Below are positions 22,501-31,300 of a DNA stretch of 64,000 nt, piece by piece (positions within the stretch are counted from its first letter, which is position 1; each line of letters opens with the position of its first letter). Under the pieces are notes generated by a model. The model worked only from the letters and a program-made list of their open reading frames with translations. It was not told the origin of the DNA and did not search any database. The position numbers and the translations under genes are program-made. Where the stretch lies: NCBI RefSeq assembly GCF_010183535.1, contig NC_071331.1, positions 20,522,001 through 20,586,000 on the forward strand. Reading direction: 5' to 3'. Source of the stretch: Caenorhabditis remanei (lineage: Eukaryota > Nematoda > Chromadorea > Rhabditida > Rhabditidae).

Positions 22501-23044
22501 GAAATTGAAAATTCTGAGTTTTGCTGTGAATTTCGTGATTTTCTTCTTATTTTCCAGTAAAAACGTGTCAGAATATATTAGAAAGCTGCTGAATTTTCTG
22601 ATTTTCTTCAAGGTTTTTTCAAATTTTCCGTATTTTCTAGCATAAAAACGCGTCAAAGACACGCCAGCCGTATTTTCACCACAATTTGTTCCAAAAAACG
22701 GTTTAGATGAACCGATTGGCAAGAATGGTCGAAAATGACGAAAAATGGTCGAAAAACATGGTGGCCGAGTTTTTGCAAAAGTTCGGCCACCGTCATTTTT
22801 TCGCCTTTTTCAGCATTTTTGACTGATTTTCAGTCATTTTAAGCCGATTTTGACGGATTTTTAGTGATTTTCAGCCGATTTTTGACATTTTTTCACTAAA
22901 AATTGTCATTTATTTCCATTTTTTTCAGGAATCGTCAAACCGGGAACGATTGGAGACGACGGAAAACTGCGTGAAGTGAGCCACGTGCTCGAATTGCTCA
23001 AAGATGCTCCTGAACCGAAAAAAGAAGATTCAGACTCTGATTAG
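4579..23044 (+). CDS. ric-8: RIC-8 (synembryn), Galpha chaperone and exchange factor
   Basis: Cytosolic armadillo-repeat protein that folds Galpha subunits and acts as a receptor-independent GEF. In worms it works in embryonic spindle positioning and synaptic transmission. There are eleven exons: 4579-4719, 6159-6260, 7672-7756, 7807-7876, 8645-8822, 9471-9641, 10610-11017, 20155-20302, 21572-21716, 21777-21904 and 22929-23044. They join in frame to 563 residues, close to my memory of the worm protein. Diagnostic stretches are VLPPLVADEVKKRPEE, DVAAEFLFIICKRS, MIKYVGFGHSAGHLANLGLL and GMSDEQKEYEAMKLVDAM, matching vertebrate RIC8A. Residues 467-476 (SDSEDSETED) correspond to the acidic CK2-phosphorylated region of RIC8A, and the protein ends DSDSD. 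Introns hold 91 percent of the gene; intron 7 alone is 9137 bp. The start was chosen as the first ATG behind a TTTCAG acceptor. Confidence 0.96.
4830..6075 (+). repeat. GC-word repeat array in ric-8 intron 1
   Basis: Six copies of TCTGGCGCGCCTGNGGCGCA lie near 4845, 5028, 5318, 5546, 5800 and 6050, spaced 180-290 bp. AT-rich DNA between them repeats in part (for example GAAATTTATCGATTTTTAGA at 5161 and 5641), so the array is a higher-order repeat of roughly 250-500 bp. All copies point the same way. Confidence 0.7.
6376..6777 (+). repeat. CTGGNGYGCCTTTGACGCG repeats, ric-8 intron 2
   Basis: Several copies of the GC word (TCTGGCGTGTCTTTTGCGC, CTGGCGTGCCTTCGACGC and others) are followed by a short tandem run of CTCTGGGGTGCCTTTGACGC units at about 6676-6777. 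The run is interrupted by the element at 6778-7588 and resumes at about 7589-7650. Confidence 0.7.
6778..7588. mobile_element. hAT-like MITE with CTCGAGAAA subterminal repeats
   Basis: It begins CAGTGTGTTTTCTCGAGA and ends TCTCGAGAACACACACTG. It is flanked by an exact 8-bp duplication CTCTGGGG (6770-6777 and 7589-7596), and the flanking tandem unit normally carries this word only once, so the duplication is real. Both ends hold dense TTTCTCGAGAAA-type palindromes (6785-6900, 7467-7580). The interior of about 550 bp is AT-rich and has no long open frame. Confidence 0.8.
8823..10609 (+). repeat. Dense GC-word repeats in ric-8 introns 5 and 6
   Basis: More than twenty copies of CTGGNGYGCCTTYGACGCG lie on the plus strand in these two introns; exon 6 (9471-9641) separates them. 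At about 9195-9445 the word forms a head-to-tail array with a 31-bp unit, CTGGGGTACCTTTGACGCG plus TTTTTCAACTTC. One inverted copy occurs at 9128-9147. Intron 6 also contains a tRNA-like element at 9780-9855. Confidence 0.8.
9780..9855 (-). repeat. tRNA-like SINE head, family A
   Basis: On the minus strand it reads GTGGTGGCCGAGCAGTTGAG (A-box-like), then GGTTCGAACCCC (B box). The same flanks (CATTTTCAG-CTCATTTCCAGTCA upstream on the plus strand) accompany the family A copies near 40 and 47 kb. No acceptor stem can be drawn, so this is not a functional tRNA. Confidence 0.7.
11040..12400. repeat. Tandem GGCCTAGGATTCC repeats, ric-8 intron 7
   Basis: Five to six diverged units of roughly 220-430 bp each carry GTGGCCGAGTTTCCCGT, GGTGGCCTAGGATTCC, AGGCCATCGATACTTG and GAGAGTAAACATGTCAGACG. 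The last word and the following bases copy the end of ric-8 exon 7 (10981-11020), which therefore recurs at 11258-11295 and 11730-11765 as intronic duplicates of the exon-intron junction. Confidence 0.75.
12420..12745. mobile_element. hAT-like foldback element, GGCC-rich type (copy 2)
   Basis: The ends are CAGACTTGTCA and TGACAAGTCTG, with an 8-bp duplication GTTTTTTC at 12412-12419 and 12746-12753. Inside are inverted GGGCCGGGCCG blocks around an AT-rich core. Confidence 0.8.
12911..13249. mobile_element. hAT-like foldback element, GGCC-rich type (copy 3)
   Basis: The ends are CAGACTTGCAA and TTGCAAGTCTG, with an exact 8-bp duplication GATATAAC at 12903-12910 and 13250-13257. The GGCC tracts next to both ends are long and inverted. 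Copies 2 and 3 sit in a larger unit that also carries GACTAGTTTTCC and GGTTTTCTAGGCCA words, repeated at 63610-63670. Confidence 0.82.
13450..13914. other. Non-repetitive island in ric-8 intron 7
   Basis: The composition is less AT-rich than the rest of the intron. The word AGCAGATGG or its complement CCATCTGCT occurs four times between 13504 and 13665, alternating in orientation. An open frame at 13507-13692 (61 codons, containing YVEKWKPYLVGDYEQMAEIL) looks protein-like in composition, but I cannot assign it and see no flanking splice logic. It may be a relic of a mobile element gene. Confidence 0.3.
13915..14273. mobile_element. hAT-like foldback element, palindromic subtype (copy 1)
   Basis: The ends are CATACTTGCAAAC and GTTTGCAAGTATG, with an 8-bp duplication CGGCTCCG at 13907-13914 and 14274-14281. 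Unlike the GGCC-rich type, it folds along almost its whole length. The arms share AATATACCAAAATG, GATCTCGACGAGTTCTATG and GGGCCGGATGGCTA, around a loop near 14095-14130. Confidence 0.82.
14600..15390 (+). repeat. Tandem array, 164-bp unit, about 5 copies
   Basis: AACTGGACTGGATTTTT recurs at 14627, 14791, 14955, 15119 and 15273, giving periods of 164, 164, 164 and 154 bp. Each unit also has GGGTCTAGAATT and ATCAGTTTCAGTC. Units are moderately diverged, so it is not a recent expansion. No open frame or splice signal is conserved between units. Confidence 0.85.
15698..17295. mobile_element. Tc1/mariner-type foldback transposon, 1.6-kb palindrome
   Basis: Two arms of about 760 bp (15698-16458 and 16536-17295) are near-perfect inverted copies around a 75-bp loop. 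The ends are CAGTGTTCCACATAATCTTA and its complement, flanked by TA on both sides (15696-15697, 17296-17297), the Tc1/mariner target. TGTTCCACATAATCTTAGCC recurs inside each arm 183 bp in from its outer copy (15701 and 15884, mirrored at 17270-17294 and 17090-17109), the IR/DR layout of some Tc1 elements. Each arm carries the same 86-codon frame (15926-16186 plus, 16807-17067 minus), including PSNAKLAQGLSKHQIFLYQN. This could be a degenerate helix-turn-helix of a transposase N-terminus, but that is weak. No DDE domain is present. Confidence 0.85.
17300..17654. other. Non-repetitive island in ric-8 intron 7
   Basis: CT- and GC-richer DNA lies between two transposons, including CGTTCGTACCATTCGTTCG, a TATA-like GATATAAAAATG at 17524 and CTTCTCTACGTCTCTG. 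It resembles nematode promoter DNA more than intron filler, but no exon is seen next to it. Confidence 0.3.
17663..18249. mobile_element. hAT-like MITE with CGGCAACT satellite ends
   Basis: The ends are CAGGGCTGTGCGGCAACAG and CTGTTGCCGCACAGCCCTG, flanked by the 8-bp duplication GTCCGGAC (17655-17662 and 18250-18257). Subterminal arrays of TCGGCAACT (17690-17780) and the inverted GTTGCCGA (18095-18235) surround a core of about 300 bp with no coding frame. Confidence 0.85.
18385..18760. repeat. Interspersed block shared with 22.0 and 22.7 kb
   Basis: A block of about 300 bp with TTGTTCCAAAAAACGGT, AGATGAACCGATTGGCAAGA and TGGTGGCCGAGTTTTTGCAA is repeated in the same orientation at about 22560-22870 and inverted at about 21930-22250, both in ric-8 intron 10. 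Confidence 0.75.
18840..19131. other. Non-repetitive intronic DNA
   Basis: No reading frame, repeat or RNA fold is recognised here. Base composition is closer to 45 percent GC than the surrounding intron. Similar sequence lies between the next two foldback copies (19490-19670). Confidence 0.3.
19132..19480. mobile_element. hAT-like foldback element, palindromic subtype (copy 2)
   Basis: The arms match 13915-14273 (CATACTTGTCAACCGGGCC at the left end). No 8-bp duplication is visible (GTGTCGGG against TGTAAAAT), so this copy has lost it or was rearranged. Confidence 0.75.
19678..20026. mobile_element. hAT-like foldback element, palindromic subtype (copy 3)
   Basis: The 8-bp duplication CTTCAGAC lies at 19670-19677 and 20027-20034. 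The arms fold over about 150 bp each around CCAATAAACGAGAAAATGG. It lies only 128 bp upstream of ric-8 exon 8. Confidence 0.82.
20303..21571. repeat. TCTAGGCCACC hairpins in ric-8 intron 8
   Basis: Small inverted repeats GGTGGCCTAGAAA ... TTTCTAGGCCACC occur at 20314-20353 and 20557-20595. A third is interrupted by the element at 20876-21363. Between them lie near copies of AATATGGGGCTCAAAACTTT and AAAAGCTATATATCGTAGT. The same hairpin units recur at 22311-22350, 24783-24825 and 25050-25090, outside this intron. Confidence 0.75.
20876..21363. mobile_element. hAT-like MITE with GGAATTCCGAAA interior
   Basis: The left end is CAGGGGTGCAGGGGTGTGCG (the terminal CAGGGGTG is doubled) and the right end is CCGCACACCCCTG. 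The 8-bp duplication GTGGCCTA lies at 20868-20875 and 21364-21371. The right half is an array of TCCGAAAGTCCGAAAAT-like words. It landed in the GGTGGCCTAGAAA hairpin repeat. Confidence 0.85.
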
Positions 23045-25335
23045 ACTCCGCCCACTTTCAGCCAATTATTTAAAGATCTCAATATTGCAACGCCAAAATC
23101 TCATTTTTCACTTTTCTCTCCGTTTTCATTTGTTCATTTATTTCACCCCTTTCCATCCGCATGACTGAAAAGATGCCAATTTCAGTCGAAAAATGCGAAA
23201 AGTTATCTCGTGTCCTCGTCCTGGCTGCATTCGTGCAGGGCCAGCTTCTTCTTCTTTTAATTCTTTTTTTTTGTTGCTATTTTTTGAGCTGAAAATTGAG
23301 TTTTTGGAGGTTTTTTCGGTGAAAAATTCAAGTTTTTGGGTTTTTTTTACCTCTGAAACCCCCTAAGTTCAGTTTTTGACCAAAAAATTGAGTTTTTTTG
23401 GAGGTTTTTTTAGGTTAAAAATGCAATTTTTGTGATTTTTCAGCTTTAAAACCCCAAAAATCTTGTTTTTTGGACCGAAAATTGAGTTTTTGGAGGTTTT
23501 TTCGGTGAAAAATCCACTTTTTCCCAGTTTTTCACCCTTAATACCGCCTAAAATTCAATTTTTTACATATTTTTTATTTAGAGATAATATCATGCGCACT
23601 CGTGCAGGGCCGCTTTACACATTTATTCTTTCAAAAATAGTCAAAAACTGAAATTTTCCGATTTTTTTTGTCTGGAAAACCACTTTTTTGTGATTTTTCA
23701 CCCCTAAAACCGCCGAAATTTCAGTTTTTCACCATTTTTGAGAAAAATTCCAGATTTTTAGAGCTTTTTTGATGGAAAACACCGATAATTTGAATATTTT
23801 TAGTCGAAAATTTAAATTTCCCGCTGAAAATTGAATCTAAAAGTCCCAATTTTGTCGGAAAATCGCTTTTACAGCTTCAATTTTCATTCTGAACGCGATT
23901 TCCCAAGTTTTTACACTCGAAATTTTGAATTTCGCGCCGAAACTTGGTTGGGCGGGAATTCAAATTTTCGACTCAAAAATTATCGACTTTTCACATTTTT
24001 CTTATCAAAAAACGCCTAAAATTTGGAATTTTTCACTTTTTTTTTGTATTTAATCCCGCAAATGTCCATTTGCAAACACACCGAAACGTTCCACTCAAAT
24101 GTCCTCAATTCGTTGTACATAAATTGCCCTGTATTCCCCCCGGAAATTCCATTGAAAACCCCGAAAAGTTGGGGTTTTTGGTTGAAAATATGAAAATTTC
24201 AGGATTTTCTTCGTTTTTTTTACCCAAAAACCCCAAAATTTGTCGATTTTTTATGGTTTTTCCACAGAAATAGGTTGAAATAAGTTTTTCGACCTATTCG
24301 GCCCCTCTTTTGTCATATTCATCTATTTTTTTACTCATAATTTGTATAATTTATTCTATTTTCTCACCATAATCCCTTTTTTTCTTTTGACCCCTTTTTG
24401 TTGTATTTTTTCATCAATTTTCTCAATTTTTGTGTTAATTTTTGTAAAAAAGTTCAATGAAATGATGTCAAGGGAAATGTTTCAGTTATAGAAAATTTGA
24501 ATTTGGCGCCAAACGTTTTCGAAATTTTGAATTTTGGCCGACTTGGCGGGAATTTGAAATTTATTTGAGAAGTTTTTTGGAAACTACAAGTTTTTGCGAA
24601 ATTCAAAGCTGGCAATACAATATTTACATTTAAAAAAAGTTTTGAAAAAAAACCAAAAAAAAAAAGTTTTGACGCTTTTGGCCCCGAATTATTGAAATTC
24701 TCAAATTGCTCCAAACTATGTCAATATGGGGCTCAAAACTTTGGAAATGTCACGTAGATTTCAAATATCAAATCAATTTTTTTGTTGGTGGCTTAGAAAC
24801 CGAGATATGAGGTTTCTAGGCCACGCACAGGAAATTTACCGTTTTGGACTGATTTTTGAGGAGTTTTTGCTAAAACGAACACTTAAAACACATGAAACAA
24901 TAGTAATCACAAAAAATTAAAGAATTTTTGAAAAAAAAAAATTTGGACACTTTTTGGACCAATTTTTTGACTTTTTCCAAAACATGCCAATATGGGGCTC
25001 AAAATTTTGGAAATTTTCTGCTGATCACGAATATCTCTTTGGTTTTCCTATCTGTGACCTAGGAAACCAGATATGTTTCTAGGCCACGCGGTTTTCAACT
25101 TTCGGTTTTTACCTGTTTCCATGGGTTTTTTGCTCAGAAAATTAAGGAAAAGTCAGTTTTTGCGTCCATCAAAGCAATCTGTAAATTAAAATATTCGAAA
25201 AAGTAAATCGTTTTTTTTTTAATTATTGATTTTTTAGTTCAATTCGAAAAAAAATTTCAAAAAATGCAATAAAAAAGGCACAAGAAGACGATGCTGTTTT
25301 GTGAGAAATAAGAAAGGCAGTCGGGGGGAAAGAGA
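23045..25335. other. Convergent intergenic region, ric-8 and GDNF-receptor-like gene
   Basis: Both genes end here. Imperfect stem-loops occur at 23221-23244 (CTGGCTGCA, TTCG loop, TGCAGGGCCAG), and the related word ACTCGTGCAGGGCC recurs at 23600. Long T-rich tracts of TTTTTGGAGGTTTTTTCGGT type follow to 24400. From 24720 the GGCCTAG hairpin repeats return. I see no third gene. Confidence 0.5.
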
Positions 25336-28300
25336 TTAGAAGAAGAGACTGAGCATGATGATGAGAAACATTTGATGATAACAGACTAGACCCGTTCTGA
25401 TACCTCCAGCCAGCGACTGTGGTAACCCGTCCAAATAGTCGAGAACCTGCAAGAAAAATGATTGAAATCAGTAAAGGGATGACTGGAAATCTATTTCTAA
25501 TATTCTAAAATGAAATCAAATATAGCAAAAAAGGATTGGTGAAGGCGGGAGTCGAACCCGCGACCCTCGGAACCAAAATCGGGAGCCTTAGCCACTCGGC
25601 CACGCTTGCAACAAATTGAAACAAGCCAAAAGGCGTATAGGAGCGCGCGCTTTCTGGTGGCCGACTGCCTCCGGAAAGTAGGTAGACATCAGGTGGCCGA
25701 GTGGTCTACGTCGGCAACCCAAAATCCGAGGGTCGCTGGTTCGACACCCACTCCCCGCCAAAACTGTTTTTTATTTTTGATTTTTTGATTTTGACCTACT
25801 TTGACTTGTTTTACAGTTGATAACACCAACTGGAAGCGTGGTGATTCGTTTAGCGAGAAGTGGTCAGCTAGCTTCCGTACGTATGGCGAGCAGATCTGGA
25901 ATTTTTTCAAATTTTTTTATTTATGTTACTTTTGAGAATTTTCAAGACCCTCTTACCTTCTCCGCCCCATCGGAATGCCATTTTGTCCTTGTATGATTGA
26001 ACATCTCATTTCTACCGTACCACTCGATACGGTAGAGCGCATTTCCTGGCTCCGAGAGCTCGTTCATTGTCACTATTCGACATTGAAGAGATTTCGGGAG
26101 AAGTCTCTCGAAAGCGATTTGCATTCGACTGGCTATGTCAGTGGACGCGTCGGATGACGAGAATCCGGCTTTGTCGAGAATTTCTCGAGGGACAGCCTTC
26201 CGAATGAGTTCTACATCTTTCTGAGAGTACCCTATTGACATATAGAGACCCGGATACATTTCTGGAGCCTCTTCCGCAAATTCACAGACGAAATTCCCGG
26301 TTTCACAGTAGCACGCACCGCGATCTTTGAGGAAGACTCGTTCGCCGAATTCTGAATAGAGAAATGTGATATTTTGTATAATAAATAAAGAAAAAGATGA
26401 ATAAAGTACAGCTCAAAGCACTGTGAAAATTTCAGCCTAATCCGACAACTCTGGAGCGAGTTATAGCAATAGTTCACTAGAGCGCAATTGCAACATTGGT
26501 CAGATTAGACTCAAACTTAACGGAAACACGTCTCAGTTGGTTTCTAGTTCATTCTGAAATTTTCAGCTAGATCCGATAATTTTCTAGCGAGTTATGAAGA
26601 AAGTTCAATAGAGCGCGTTTGCAGAAAACATTCTAAAATCGTTCAATTTATTCAGATCGCGCTCAAAATTTTTGTGACAACTTGGTTCAGGCTTCTGAGT
26701 CGATTTTCATAAGTTCTCGCCCTTTTTAGGGACCATGATGCAAATGCGCTCCAAGGAACTATCGTTATAACTCGTTCCAATGTTATCTAAATCACTTGAA
26801 ATTTTGTCAGCGTCATTCTCAAACACTCTAAAACTTATTCCATCAAAAATGTAGTTTTGAAAACTCACCAATAGTAGTCAACGGCGCGTCACAAGTACCA
26901 TGATCCAGACATGGCACCGGTTCACACGCCAGATGGTCCTCGGATTCGCATTCACACCATGTTGAGCATCGACCCGACCAATCCACGTATTTCTGAAATT
27001 CAAGAAATCAGTTTTAAAGCGATTTCAAAGAAAGTTCAATGGAGCGCGGTTGCACTTTTAAACTAAAAGTGCTCCGATCGGGCTAAAATTTGGAGAACAT
27101 AGCAACAAAATAGTGTTCATGTTACCCTCCAAGTTTCAGCCCGATTGGTTAAACTCCTGATGAGTTATGACAAAAGTGCGGTAGAGCGCGTTTGCTGAAA
27201 ATTGCTCAGATTGAGCTGAAACTTAGTACACATGTTTTTGAACCGACTTTCAAACCAAATCTCAAATTTCAGCCCAACCAGTCCACTCCCAACCGAGATA
27301 CACTAAAAATTCAGTGGAGCGCGTTTCCAACTCACTCTCATAATCGCTCCGATATGCGTGAATATCTCTCTTCCATTCGCATCTTTCGTATTACATCCTT
27401 CCATTGGGGGCGGGGCATGCGTTGTGAATACTGTAGTCGTGGTGGGTACTGTAGCGGTGGTCGATATCCAAGGGGGCGGAGCTTCCGATGTGATGGGCGG
27501 GGTTACTGTAGTTCGGAATTTTGGTTTTTTCGGAGAATCTTGTGACTTCTTAATCATCATTTCCTCTTCCATTTTTTCCATTTTTTCCAAATTCTCTTGT
27601 TTTATAATTTTCGATTCCAAATCCACCTGGGCGGTCTCTTTCTTCCCGAAAATTCCGAATAAATCCAGAAAACTTGACTTTTTTGACGTAATCGGGGCTA
27701 CTGTAGTCGTAGTAGTCGTTGTAGTCTTTGTAGTCCGTGGTACTGTAGTCATTGTGGGTACTGTAGTGGTGGTGGTGGTACGGGGCGCCCGTGTCGTTGT
27801 GGTCGTCGTGGTGCGCATTCGTTTCCGATTGTTTTGTGACTGATATGGGCGGTGCGTGGTTTTGGGCGTGGCCATGGGCGGGGCGAAAGTTACGGTAGTG
27901 ATTTGTTGGTAGTTTATCTGAAAAATTGATATAATGATTGAAGAACTCGCGAAGAAAGCAACAAATCACAAGTTTTCACAAAAGTTCGGTAGAGCGCGTT
28001 TACACCACAAGCTTATAATTTTGTCAGGAGAGTCCATAAACCTTAAGGAGCACATGCTAAAAGTTTAGGCTCATTTGGTTTACTTTGAAGGGAGTTATAA
28101 GAAAAGTTCGGTAGAGCGCACTTGCGACATTGCACAGATTTGGCTCAAACTTGACAAAAACTCGCTTCAGTTGATTTCTAGCTTGTTCTAAAATTTTTAG
28201 CTCGATTCAATCATTTCCTAGTGAGTTATGACAAAAGTTCAGTGGAGCGCACTTGCATAAAATTGCTAAAATCGTTCAAATTACTCAGATCGCGCTCAAA

Positions 28301-31300
28301 ATTTTTGTGACGACCTGGTTCAGGCTTCTAAGTTGATTCTCAGAAGTTCTAACCCATTTTAAGAATCACGATGCAAATGCGCTCCAACGAAATATTGAAA
28401 TAACTTGCTCCGATCGAGCTGAAATTTCGCACACGTATATTTTGATCTATTTTCTAACGGTACATCAATTTTGAGACAATTCCATCTTGAAAGAAAAAAG
28501 TTATGACAAAAGTCCAGTAGAGCGCGTTTGTATTTTCAACCAAATTTTACATTTCTCAACACAGACTTTCTCAAAACACAATTTTTGTTACAGTTTTCAA
28601 CCTCATTATAATCAAGAAACACTTCTCGTCGATATCTCTGAAATTTTTGATTTTTTTAAACCAAAATTTTGAATTTTTTGATCTACAAAACCTTTGACCT
28701 ACCGTACTACTAGTCTTCCTACTCGGCTCCTCCTCCTCTTCCATATTTTCTTTCATGGCTCCGCCCACTTCGTCTACAGTACTCTGAACGCGATTCGTGG
28801 CGAGACCCGGTTTATTGTATCCCATGATTCTCGAGTATTCAATCATTGCGTTTTCAATGCATGGATTTGTGGGAATCATTGTATTCTGATGGGCGAGACA
28901 TTGGACGTCAGATAGCTTGCAGAAACAGGGTTGTTCTAGGATGGATGCTCTGAAAATACTGGGTTTAGGTGAAATTTAGGTGAAAATTCGTCAAAAAAAT
29001 CGTCAAAATTGATCCCAGACCCCTAAAAATGGATCCCACCGCGATTTAAAAGAAAGAAAAAAAGGATTACGGCGGGTGGGGTTCGAACCCACGGGATGGA
29101 ATTGATCGGGAGACAAAAGCTTTCCCGACTGCGCCATGGGCGACACGGTGGAAAACAGAAGCCAGGGCGTATAGGAGCGCGCGCATTTGTAGGGCTACGA
29201 GGAATCTCGTGGAAATCTTGGATTTTCGAAAATTTTTCAATGGAGCGCACTTCCCTACCTAGCCGACAAAATAGTCCTCCTGCAATCATCCAACGAAGTC
29301 TTCGTACACTCTCCATTCTTCACTGGACAATGAGCTTGAAGGGCGTGTCGGATATGACGGCAACGGGTGTCTTGATCGCATTTTTGAACGGATTGTGTGC
29401 ATGTTTGCATAAAACCAGAAGATTTGTAGAGACATTTCGGGTAGATCATTTCCTGAAAAATAATATCTTCCTGGGAAGAGTTTTTTTTGGCTTTTACTCA
29501 AAAAATTACTCAAAAACTGCATATTTTTGTGTTTCCAGGCCCTCTAGAACCCCTGAACCCCCCTAGAGCCTTCAGAAAAAGAAGTAAAAAAAGTTTTGAC
29601 GCTTTTGAGCTCCAAAAGAATTGAACCCCTAACCATTCGATTCAAAAGCTAGCGCGTTAGCCACTCGGCCACGCGCGCACACTTTCGGTAACGACAGCGG
29701 GCGTAAAGGTGCGCGCGGCTTCCTTGAGTATCCAGGGAGATTTTCGAAAAATTTTTGAGAAATTTAAAAAATAAAAAATGCGCGTAAGATCAGATGCATT
29801 CTGTGCAAACACCAAAAAGTGAATTTTGAATGGTTTTTAACCTGCTTTTCACCGAAAACGGTCTAATTTTCACTAACAAATTCAGTAAAGTACACTTTCC
29901 CTCCATTTATTTCCCTCTCCCCCCGTTTTTCTCTCTTTTCTTTTTTCCATTTAGATTGCTTTCGGCGTAAGAATGACAAATGATAGTGAGGTGTGTGTCT
30001 GTCTTTTTCGCCCCGTCGTTTCTCTGCAGTCTCCACCAATTTTCTCTACTTTTTGATGAGCTCTAACTCTTTTTCTCGCGCCTTTTTTTGGGGGGGTCCC
30101 ATCCCTTTTTCTCTTCTTTTTTTCACCCAAAATTGCTTTTTTTCGCCAAAGTTGAGTGAGTCTAGTGAGAGGAGGAGGAGGAGATGCTCCGCGAGCCGAG
30201 AAATTGCTTTTTTCCAGAAAAGAAGAAGAAGAAGGCGTGGGCGGGGGCCGAGAAAATGAGAAAAATGAGATGAATGTGCTCAAGTTTCCAAATTTGGCTA
30301 ATTAGGAGACGGCTAATTGGGCTGTTTGGAAAATATGGATAGGGCTCCTTTGGGAAATAGGTTATTCGAGAAAACATCCGGAATTTGAGTTTTTCAAAGT
30401 TTGGGATACCTGGGGATCTATTCAAAATGTTTTAAAAAGAAAGAAAAAGAAATTTCAGCCCAAAAAGTTTCGAACCCCGGTCCGTTGATTCTTGGACAGA
30501 CTCCTTATCTACTAGGCCACGCGTGCACACCGAAGAAAACTGTAGACGCCGCGCACCTATACGCATTTCGCCACTGTTCCACTTTGTGTTCGTGTGGCCT
30601 ACTGGCTAACGCTCTCCGTTTTGGTTCTGAGGGTCCGGGGTTCAAAACTTTTTGTGCTCATTTTCTTTTTTCTTCTTTTGCAATGCAAGAAAATCAATTC
30701 CCAAGTAATTTCCTGCGAATTTCCGCGCCATTTGACCTCTAAAAATTCCAATTTCCCATGAATTTTTGATTATTTCTCCCTCCCTCAAGAACCTGGAACT
30801 TTTTAAAAATGTAATGTTTTCGTTTATCCCTCCCCCATATTGCCTAAAGGGTCTACCAAGAAAAGAGAGGGGTCCATTATTCAAGGAGGAAGGGAATAGG
30901 AAACGAAAATTTTATTGCCAGAATTTTACGGGCGCCGCGCCATTTTTATTGCTCTTCTCTTCCTACCCAAGAAGAAAAAAGTCTTCGGGTAAAACGATGG
31001 AGGATAGAGTTTTTTATGAGGCATGGAACACTTGGAGAGCGGTTCTTAAGATAGCAGAAAAAAACATGCGAAAAATGAGGTTTTTTTCGTTTTTTCGCGA
31101 AAAATAAGCCTAAAAGGCTTAAAATTGGGTGGAACTCGCCCAAAAATAGTTTAAGACACTCCAACAATTATTGGGAACACGATTGTAAAGTTTAACAAAA
31201 AAACAAAACAAAAGTTTGTTGGCATGCGAACTCGAACCCTGGTTGTTTTTCTGATAGGTCACTTGTCTACCTCTATTACTCGGCCAGCACTGAACACCGC

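Noticed and set aside
23221..23244. Hairpin downstream of ric-8 as a microRNA
   Set aside because: The stem is only about nine pairs with a bulge, far too short for a pre-miRNA.
25691..25764. Functional tRNA gene (Ser/Leu-like)
   Set aside because: A and B boxes are present but the first and last seven bases do not pair, and the anticodon and variable arms are inconsistent. The same holds for all 22 tRNA-like copies.
27358..27843. Plus-strand valine-rich frame of 161 codons
   Set aside because: Antisense shadow of the threonine-rich stalk exon on the minus strand.
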